This document shows positions 7,921 to 13,630 of a stretch of DNA of 13,630 nucleotides, piece by piece. Location of the stretch: assembly GCA_010015675.1 (NCBI GenBank), contig ML976987.1:1027553-1041182 (forward strand), given 5' to 3'. Positions within the stretch are counted from its first letter, which is position 1. Each line of letters starts with the position of its first letter. Below the pieces are notes generated by a model that was not told where the DNA came from, searched no databases, and saw only the letters and a list, made by a program, of their open reading frames with translations. Made by a program: the position numbers and the translations under genes. The DNA comes from Byssothecium circinans (taxonomy: Eukaryota; Ascomycota; Dothideomycetes; Pleosporales; Massarinaceae).

Positions 7921-8622
7921 GCTCTTGTGCTTGAAGAAGAGCATTGTGTTCGACCATCGAGCTGCTCAAGTCGGAAGAGAAAATCATGCACAAAAGACTG
8001 ATGTGGGCTGAGAAAGGGCCTGCTTTGAGGTCGATGAAATGAATTTGAGGTAATCATGGTGATGATGAATATTTTTCATGGATATGTGGCTCGAGACTAC
8101 CGGGGAAGATTAAAGCACAAATTGAACAGTTGAATGAGATTCTGGCAGGCAAATCAGGTGGGTGTGGAAAAGTGTAGTATCGCAAGTTTGTGTAATGAGG
8201 CATATGATGGTTGAGGAAGAGTTGGTGATGATAACCACTATTTCCCTTGAGGCTTTTAAGAGATACCCCGTTGGCCAACACGGTTCAAAGCTCACAAATT
8301 TCACACAATATAGAAAAGTTTACTTTTAGATCGAACATGCCCAATCCCAACATTACCGCTCACGTACAAAAAGCTCGTACTCTCTCCCCTTCTAAACAAG
8401 CCACCTCTTTGACAAAACTCCGGAAACTAAAACCTCGGACATTTCGAGGCTATGGACTGGTGGACAAGAAGACCCAGTCTCTTCCTACCATGTGGAGGAT
8501 TTCCGCTGGATCTAAAATAAAAAGCCCGATTGGTCATGGAGATTGACGTTGAGGAAGTCTATAGAAAAGAGACACAATCGTTGTAATAATTCGAAGAACA
8601 GAAATGGAACCATCACGGTCCT

Positions 8623-8639
8623 ATAATAATGATTATTAT
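8623..8639. repeat. AT-rich palindrome, 8-bp arms
   Basis: ATAATAAT (8623-8630) and ATTATTAT (8632-8639) are perfect reverse complements around one G. It lies about 60 bases upstream of promoter-like module 4. It may simply be an AT-rich melting element or a homeodomain-type site. Confidence 0.45.
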
Positions 8640-8699
8640 CGCTAATTTCGTTTTTCTGAACGCTGAGCTTGGCAATCGCTCACTGTCAACCCAGAAGAA

Positions 8700-8795
8700 T
8701 ATTTAAATACCCTCTTCCTCCCTCGACCTCTCCTCTACTGCACACATGCCTCCTCCATTGAGGGGATTAAAAAGTAGTTTCTTCCCATATCAATG
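8700..8795 (+). promoter_or_regulatory. Promoter-like module 4
   Basis: TATTTAAATA (8700-8709, itself a perfect palindrome) serves as the TATA element. A CT-rich stretch leads to GGGGATTAAAAAG ending at 8774, similar to GGGGGACTAAAAG of module 8, and an ATG follows at 8793. The frame closes after 22 codons. Confidence 0.35.
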
Positions 8796-9073
8796 AGACT
8801 GTGGATAAAAAAAGACTGTCGGCCATATTTATGGTGTGCGATTTCTGGGAACGGTCGTTGATATCAAAACAACGAGTACGGAAGAGCTATGTCGAAGTCG
8901 AGAGACTCGTCTACGTAGGATGATCAGAATTTCCCAAACTTCGCATGCATGAGTGTGTGGCTTCCATAAGCATTACTATTCAGACCACTAGGCGCTCCAA
9001 AATTCAACGGACGTCATAAAGGTACACAAACGCAATCTTCATGCACCTTTTCATATGAGAAGCATGACGCACG

Positions 9074-9163
9074 TATAAAAGCCGCCTTCTGTCGCCAGAT
9101 CCCCTCAGACTTCTGCAATTATTATTGGATTCAGTTCTAAAAGGATCATCCCAAGAAGACATG
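9074..9163 (+). promoter_or_regulatory. Promoter-like module 5
   Basis: TATAAAAG at 9074-9081 is followed by GCCGCCTTCTGTCGCCAGA, which resembles the start of module 1 (TATAAAAGCC...CTCCAGA). CTAAAAG is at 9137-9143 (63 bases on) and GACATGA gives an ATG at 9161. The frame closes after 7 codons, directly before a hairpin (9172-9195). Confidence 0.4.
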
Positions 9164-9171
9164 AAAAGTTC

Positions 9172-9195
9172 CTCCCCGACTTGAAAAACGGGGAG
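9172..9195 (+). repeat. Hairpin, 7-bp GC-rich stem
   Basis: CTCCCCG (9172-9178) and CGGGGAG (9189-9195) are perfect reverse complements around the A-rich loop ACTTGAAAAA. If module 5 is transcribed, this stem would lie about 30 bases after its TAAAAG element. It has no U-tract, so a pol III or bacterial-type terminator is unlikely. Confidence 0.5.
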
Positions 9196-9801
9196 CAGCT
9201 CAACTGTGCATTGTCTGGAACGAGGAGTACTAAAATGTGGCTTGAACGGATCCGATGGAAGTCGTCAGCTGAGTGAACTGGAAACTTTGTTCAAATTATC
9301 TCATGGCGCTGGCTTCTACTTCTACTTCTATATGCTTTACACATCCTGGGGACTGAGAAACAAAATAAGGATAATGATAAAAATGGAGTTTACTGTCCAA
9401 AGCTTGAACCGTCCGTAATCATGATTCTGGAGGGGCAGCGTCTGGACAAAAGATTTTCCTCGGCCAATTGTACCATGTCTCATAATATCTTTTTATACAA
9501 TTCCAAAGTCAAGTAAAACAGAAGTGGTCAAATCGCATGACTGACGTGGGCTTATGAGCTGACTCAATAAAATTTTCAAAATGCTAGACCTCCAATCTTA
9601 TGTTCCCTAGCCGATACTTGTCGCCGCTTCAACCTCATACCAATCCCCCCAAATTTCAAAGTCCTCTGAAAGATTTAAGATCGTATTCCCCACCAACACC
9701 TTTCCGGCCTCCAAAAGAGGAAAAAGAAGCCACACACGCTGTCCTCGACCTTCTCTCATTTACGCAAACATCGTACGAGGATAAAAAGCATCCATAAAGA
9801 G

Positions 9802-9901
9802 TATACATGGAAGTGTCCCTGTCCTGTAAATGCCCTCGGTGGGTCTACATGGTAGAGGGTTCTTCGCGAGAACTAAAACAGCGGAAGTATCAACCAATAT
9901 G
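9802..9901 (+). promoter_or_regulatory. Promoter-like module 6 (weaker)
   Basis: A TATACA element at 9802 (with ATAAAG just before it) is followed by CTAAAAC at 9873 (about 70 bases on) and ATG at 9899 in a CCAATATG context. The frame closes after 5 codons. The match is weaker because the element ends AAAAC, not AAAAG. Confidence 0.25.
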
Positions 9902-10329
9902 TTGTGGAGCTATTAGAGTCTCTTCAGAGTCTCCAATAGAAAAAAAAAGCGCTTGAATCTAAGTGATGTGGGCCGGCAGCTGGTTGAGTTTTCATAACAA
10001 CCATGAATATATGAATGAACTCGGGGGCAACAATACCAACCGCGGCAATGCAATGGTTCCTTTTTCTAATCACAGGTTAACCTATCAATTTTTCCCCTTG
10101 CTCCCTCCAAAATCAAATGTATATATCTCATTTCTTATATCGAAAATCTTCGACCTCCAAAATCTGCGAGCCACGCATACCATGATCCAAGGTCCGGCGT
10201 CTTTCCCCCCACGCCCAAATTCCCCACCCCACCCAGAGCATTGGAAATAAAGAGGGAGCAAATACATGATCCCGCGTTCTTCTAAGAAACAGATGGATAC
10301 ACATCGCATGGGGAAGGAAGGCTCTCTGT

Positions 10330-10446
10330 TATAAATAAAACCCCGCAACGCATAATGTTGGAACCCCAACTGAATCCCCCGAGTGTTATTAATATCGCGA
10401 CTGAATCTAAAAGTACGATAAAACCAAAAAAAACAATCTCACAATG
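10330..10446 (+). promoter_or_regulatory. Promoter-like module 7
   Basis: TATAAATA at 10330-10337 is followed by ACTGAATCTAAAAGTA with CTAAAAG at 10407-10413 (77 bases on), very like GTCTGAATGCTAAAAGTA of module 2. CACAATGA gives an ATG at 10444, the same CACAATG context as module 2. The frame closes after 11 codons. Confidence 0.4.
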
Positions 10447-10727
10447 ACCTTCTGCTTCTTTCACCCCCTATTCACCTGACCATCTACATACGCCACCTAC
10501 CCAAATCCACACGGTGTCGCAATTACGATGTTTCAAAAAGAGACTACAACAGATACTATGGCGCAGGCATTTTTCTCCTCTCCAAAAGTATGCATCGAGG
10601 AAGAAATGACTTGCCGCTCTTATCCTATTGTCCATCTCATCAAAAAGATGTAAACCTCTCTTCCGTCTTCTCCCGTATGAGGATCCCTCCCCCTTATTTT
10701 GAAAATCAACGGGGACAAACTGCATGT

Positions 10728-10750
10728 GGGACTCTCGACCCTCGAGTCCC
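10728..10750. repeat. Hairpin with GGGACTC/GAGTCCC arms
   Basis: GGGACTC and GAGTCCC are perfect reverse complements about nine bases apart, with CTCGA...TCGAG-like inner symmetry. It lies in non-coding sequence. Function unknown. Confidence 0.45.
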
Positions 10751-10814
10751 TTCCCGCGCAATATCTCGCGTCAAATTTCACCCACCTAAGTACACAGCCC
10801 GACATTCCATGGTC

Positions 10815-10852
10815 AACGTAACGTAACGTGGCAAGAGACGCTACCATGGTAG
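10815..10852. repeat. AACGT triple repeat followed by a perfect 12-bp palindrome
   Basis: AACGT occurs three times in tandem at 10815-10829. Twelve bases on, CTACCATGGTAG (10841-10852) equals its own reverse complement. A near copy, CTACATGGTAG, occurs at about 9845-9855. These could be protein-binding sites, but no gene is seen beside them. Confidence 0.4.
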
Positions 10853-11221
10853 TTTTCGGGCATTGAAACCTCCGCCAATCTCCCTCTAGACGCTTACCCT
10901 TCCTTTAAGGGACACAAAAGCCACGATCGCTTATTTCAAATGCCGTCCAGTCGAAAAAAAAGGCAGCCCGATCGATAACATGGTGTTGCAGCACTCACTC
11001 CATCGTATATCAACGATCGAAAATGCGCAGTATGCTGTAACCATGGGGAAGAGAAGGGAGGAGAAGAGCCGGTCCTTGAAGTGAAGTCGGAGGGATATAC
11101 ATGGAAACCCGCGCTCTCCCTCTTATCGTCCCATGTATCTGAGAAGAAGTAATAACCACCACCAACAACTCTATACAATGAGAGTTTACCCAGCACGTTC
11201 TCGCGTTAGCGTCCAGATGCG

Positions 11222-11327
11222 TATATAAACCAGACCGTGGGCCTCTTGTCTTTCCTCCCCACACGGAACCTAGCAACGTCTAGTCGGGGAAAGGGGGGAC
11301 TAAAAGTCTAGACATTGGAGAAGAATG
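11222..11327 (+). promoter_or_regulatory. Promoter-like module 8
   Basis: TATATAAA at 11222-11229 is followed by a CT-rich stretch and GGGGGGACTAAAAG, with CTAAAAG at 11300-11306 (78 bases on). It resembles GGGTGGACTAAAG of module 1. The first ATG is at 11325 and opens 40 codons; a second ATG at 11362 opens 126 codons in another frame. Confidence 0.35.
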
Positions 11328-11670
11328 AGGTGGGGCTCGAAAGAACAGAAGACTCGGGGCTATGAGCGGGTGTCTCTACATGGCGTTCGAGATTGTAATT
11401 GCTGCCTGGCTCTTTGTCTGCGTGGCTTCGGGCTTCGATCGTACTGATACGCAACATGATGATGGTGCACGAGGTGGGAAAATCACAGGTAGCGATATAC
11501 AGGTACTGTACATCATCACCGTTATCATCGCAGCCCATTCCGACTTTGAAAAAATAAAATTCAAAATTGCGACGAATGTCGTCTGTGTAACATGCCCGGA
11601 TTTATGCATACAACCCCCCTCCTCTCACTCCAATCCAAATCCCCAACCCCAACCCATACCCCGCACCAGC

Positions 11671-13165
11671 CTAATCCGAGCTCAACCTCATCGTACTCAG
11701 ATTCCTCGCCCTAACCTTCTGAATATACTCAATCGCCTCTAACAAATGCGGCACAAACTTCGCCGGGTTCTCCGTTGCCGGGAAATGCCCCAGTTCGGGC
11801 ATGGCCTTGAACTTGGCGCCCTTGATCTTTTCCGCCGTCTTCTGCGTCATCTCGGGTGTGTTGGACCAGTCGTATTCGCCCGTGAGCATGAAGACGGGGC
11901 ACGAGTTGGTGTCGATGCTGGCGACGCGCTCGCGGCCGTCCCAGCCGCCAAAGTAGAAGTCGAGGTCGCCGTGGAAGATCTGGAGAGGTGTTAGTGGGGA
12001 TGAATGATGGGGAGGGGTGGGGATGGGTAGAACGTACGCCGTAGGCTTGGCCGCTGTAGGAATGCCAGATGAGCTGCTTGTTTGCGTGGGGTGCGGTTGG
12101 CGACATCATCTGGGATCTATTAGCATGAAGCATTTTCAAATCATGGTCCTCGGGCTTCGTACGCCGTAGACCCATTCTGGGTTGAAGAGCGACTGGTTCA
12201 CATACGGCGAGCGGTCGTACCACTGCCTTTCCATGTTCAAATAGTCGGAGCTATCGTTGTCAGAACATTGCCTCCACTCCGAGACACTCGACTCACCCCT
12301 GAAGAGGAATCGCGCCACCCGCGCCGACCTCCTTGTGCCGGATTGCGACAGCTAGACACACCTGACCGGCCATGCTAGCGCCGCAAATAATGGGCCTTCG
12401 TAGACCTAGCGCCTTCACGAACGCTGCAATGATGCCCACATAGCTATCTTCAGTGTTCGTGTGTGCGCCTGGAACATACTCCTGCGAAGGAAAGCTTCGC
12501 CCATGCCCGGGAAGGTCAAAGGCGTACATGGTACATTTCTGCCGCATCTTGAAGTCGTTCATGACGCCGTGGTACTGCCGGCTATCGCTCCCTGCGGTGT
12601 GAAGGAACACAATCTGTTGCTTTCCCTCGCCCGAGTATTCGTAAAAGGTCTTGACTCGTCCCCAGACAGGTGCGGGGAGATAAACGTATTTACCCGTCAA
12701 GAAGTCTTTCTCGGGTTCCTGCTGGGTATCTTCTTTCATGGGCCCGCAATGTGCGTCATGTGCGAGCTCCAGAACGCGTCGCCACACGTGAGTCCACTGG
12801 GCGAAAGCATGCTGGTCTCCGAGGACTTCGATGCCTTGCTGCTTGATGTTCATTCCGAACATGCCCCAGTAACTCTGGTAGGGCGCGATAGGGACATCCT
12901 TGAAGAACTGTTCCCACTGCTCTGGCAGGGCGGAGAGGGCGAAGAGACCATCCTTCGCATCGCCGGTCTTTGCTTTCGCGGAGCCGCTCTCGACGGTGAT
13001 GAGAAGAGCGTTATCTGAGGCGCTTGACTTGATCGCGAAAGTGACAACTTTGTCAATAGTGTTGGAAGTTGTAAATGCCTTGATCTGGGCGTCGGATTGG
13101 AGGAGCTCTGTGAGCTTGTCGAAGCTCCCCTTTAGAGCGGCGGGCAGATCGGACCAATTGGCCAT
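11671..13165 (-). CDS. Alpha/beta hydrolase, four exons, possible N-terminal SCP2-like region
   Basis: Minus-strand exons 13165-12297, 12250-12163, 12109-12038 and 11979-11671 give 445 residues. Residues 1-135 form an alpha/beta region that may be an SCP2-like (sterol carrier) fold: DGLFALSALPEQWEQFFKD, then GMFGMNIKQQGIEVLGD. Residues about 165-440 are an alpha/beta hydrolase: HTAGSDSRQYHG gives the oxyanion turn, FDLPGHGRS is the classic loop, CGASMAGQ holds nucleophile Ser264, LTGEYDWS holds Asp380, and PELGHFPATENP holds His408. There is no signal peptide or membrane segment, so it is probably cytosolic or peroxisomal. The C-terminus SSD is not a PTS1. The substrate cannot be told; the fold includes C-C hydrolases, esterases and epoxide hydrolases. 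The ATG has a good context (GACAATGG). The gene is well formed. Confidence 0.9.
11980..12037 (-). other. Intron 3 of the alpha/beta hydrolase gene (58 bases)
   Basis: Minus strand: donor GTACGT, branch CACTAACAC, acceptor CTCCAG. It joins SGQAYG to IFHGDLDFYFGGWDG in frame between codons. Confidence 0.85.
12110..12162 (-). other. Intron 2 of the alpha/beta hydrolase gene (53 bases)
   Basis: Minus strand: donor GTACGA, branch TGCTAATAG, acceptor TCCCAG. It joins NPEWVYG to MMSPTAPHANKQ between codons. An alternative upstream acceptor (AATAG) is less likely because it lies inside the branch site. Confidence 0.8.
12251..12296 (-). other. Intron 1 of the alpha/beta hydrolase gene (46 bases)
   Basis: Minus strand: consensus donor GTGAGT, branch TTCTGACAA, acceptor GATAG. 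It splits a glycine codon and joins GAIPLQG to SDYLNMERQWYD. Unspliced, the frame stops at the TGA of the donor. Confidence 0.85.
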
Positions 13166-13619
13166 TGTCGGGGGAGATGTGAAGATTCCGGATCAATGAG
13201 TTACGTGCAAGTTGCAATTGAGTTGTGATAGAAAGAAACCGCTCAGAGAAGTATAAATCGTGAAGGAAAAAGCGTTATATCTAGCACATCCCTTCCGGTA
13301 TTCCATGGTTAATCAATGAGGTCAGGCGGGGTAGACGCGTTTCTTGGTGCGGGGTGGACGCACGTGGGCGCAACTCCTGGTTAAAAGCTCTATAACCCTG
13401 ACGCTCTTTTGTTCGAAATTTGACACAGTGGACAAGTAGTGCTTGGTGAAGTGGAGCGCGGTGAGTGGTGGTGAGACCTCGGCTTGCGGAGACCTGGAGA
13501 CGTCGATGCTCTAGACTGGAACCGTGCCCGTGCGCGCAGCGACCCACGTCGCGCAACGATCCACGAACACCAAAACACCAGACAAATCCTAAACTTCAAC
13601 GCGTCGTAACTCTACCACT
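13166..13619. promoter_or_regulatory. Probable shared promoter region with MCB and E-box motifs
   Basis: This stretch lies between the hydrolase start (minus) and a probable plus-strand start at 13620. ACGCGT, the MluI cell-cycle box bound by MBF-type factors, occurs at 13335-13340 and 13599-13604; CACGTG occurs at 13361-13366. TATAAATC at 13251 reads as TTTATA toward the hydrolase. No coding frame is supported inside. Function of the sites is inferred from motif identity only. Confidence 0.4.
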
Positions 13620-13630
13620 ATGGCACCAAT
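13620..13630 (+). CDS. Possible start of a plus-strand gene, truncated by the window end
   Basis: An ATG at 13620 in the context CCACTATGGCACC opens Met-Ala-Pro and then leaves the window. The A-rich, CT-containing leader before it and the divergent arrangement with the hydrolase gene fit a 5' untranslated region. With only three codons no family can be named, and this ATG may not be the true start. Confidence 0.3.

Larger units (their letters stand above)
6789..11670. other. Gene-poor region of about 4.9 kb with recurring promoter-like modules
   Basis: No frame of convincing protein character was found on either strand; the longest open frames are below about 130 codons and lack family motifs. 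Base composition is moderate, not the AT-rich form of strongly RIP-mutated DNA. From about 7041 to 11327 at least eight plus-strand modules repeat the order TATA box, pyrimidine-rich stretch, (A/C)TAAA(A)G, then a nearby ATG; they are listed separately. Several small palindromes lie between them. Bases 6789-7040 are the carboxypeptidase 3' flank (GT-rich, then CT-rich). Bases 11328-11670 show nothing distinctive beyond a weak 126-codon frame. Confidence 0.6.

Noticed and set aside
8057..8140. Box C-like GTGATGA suggesting a C/D snoRNA
   Set aside because: No box D (CTGA) at a suitable distance and no terminal stem.
8247..8546. 99-codon basic plus-strand frame in the gene-poor region
   Set aside because: No recognisable domain and a length not unusual for chance; a weak TATA-like element upstream does not make it a gene.
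9316..9332. TTCTAC microsatellite-like run
   Set aside because: Only about three imperfect units, too short to be meaningful.
9600..9797. 65-codon proline-rich plus-strand frame
   Set aside because: Low complexity, no homology that I recognise, and no clear promoter or splice signals.
12461..13018. 185-codon plus-strand frame inside the hydrolase gene
   Set aside because: Antisense shadow of exon 1, which has a complete catalytic architecture on the minus strand.
1..13630. CRISPR array, prophage or bacterial operon
   Set aside because: No regular direct repeats with spacers, no ribosome-binding-site-led gene strings, and the introns show eukaryotic nuclear DNA.

Overview
The window looks like nuclear DNA of a filamentous ascomycete, most likely a Pezizomycotina and perhaps a Pleosporales-type Dothideomycete. 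The evidence is: short GT...AG introns (46 to 96 bases) with CTGAC/CTAAC-like branch points; a PX plus Qc-SNARE protein of the Vam7 type; a secreted S10 serine carboxypeptidase; a fungal single-pass membrane protein with a serine-rich stalk; and the decayed tail of a pogo/Fot1-like transposase whose stops look like repeat-induced point mutation (RIP). The species assignment is inference.

Layout. Bases 1-516 are the broken 3' end of a transposase gene (plus strand). Bases 517-1050 are non-coding. Bases 1051-2197 (minus) encode a Cys-containing ectodomain, a transmembrane helix and a basic cytoplasmic tail, with one intron and an apparent one-base frameshift. A promoter stretch with two perfect 12-bp palindromes (E-box and CRE cores) leads to 3087-4226 (plus), a Vam7-like soluble SNARE. 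Next is 4878-6788 (plus), a secreted serine carboxypeptidase with one in-frame 96-base intron and unusual active-site motifs.

Bases 6789-11670 hold no gene I can support. This stretch is not featureless: all on the plus strand, a promoter-like module recurs at least eight times. Each has a TATA box, a pyrimidine-rich stretch, then (A/C)TAAA(A)G, usually 63-78 bases after the TATA box, then an ATG 12-30 bases later that opens only a very short frame. The first two modules align as a diverged tandem duplication. This is the least explained part of the window.

Bases 11671-13165 (minus) encode a four-exon, 445-residue alpha/beta hydrolase with a complete Ser-Asp-His triad and an N-terminal region that may be an SCP2-like fold. 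A shared intergenic region of about 450 bases with E-box and MCB-type motifs separates it from a probable plus-strand gene whose start codon lies at 13620 and which runs off the window.

The intact genes look like unrelated housekeeping and secretory functions (vacuole fusion, extracellular proteolysis, ester or C-C hydrolysis). I see no sign that they form one pathway. All exon joins were made by eye from splice motifs and frame continuity.
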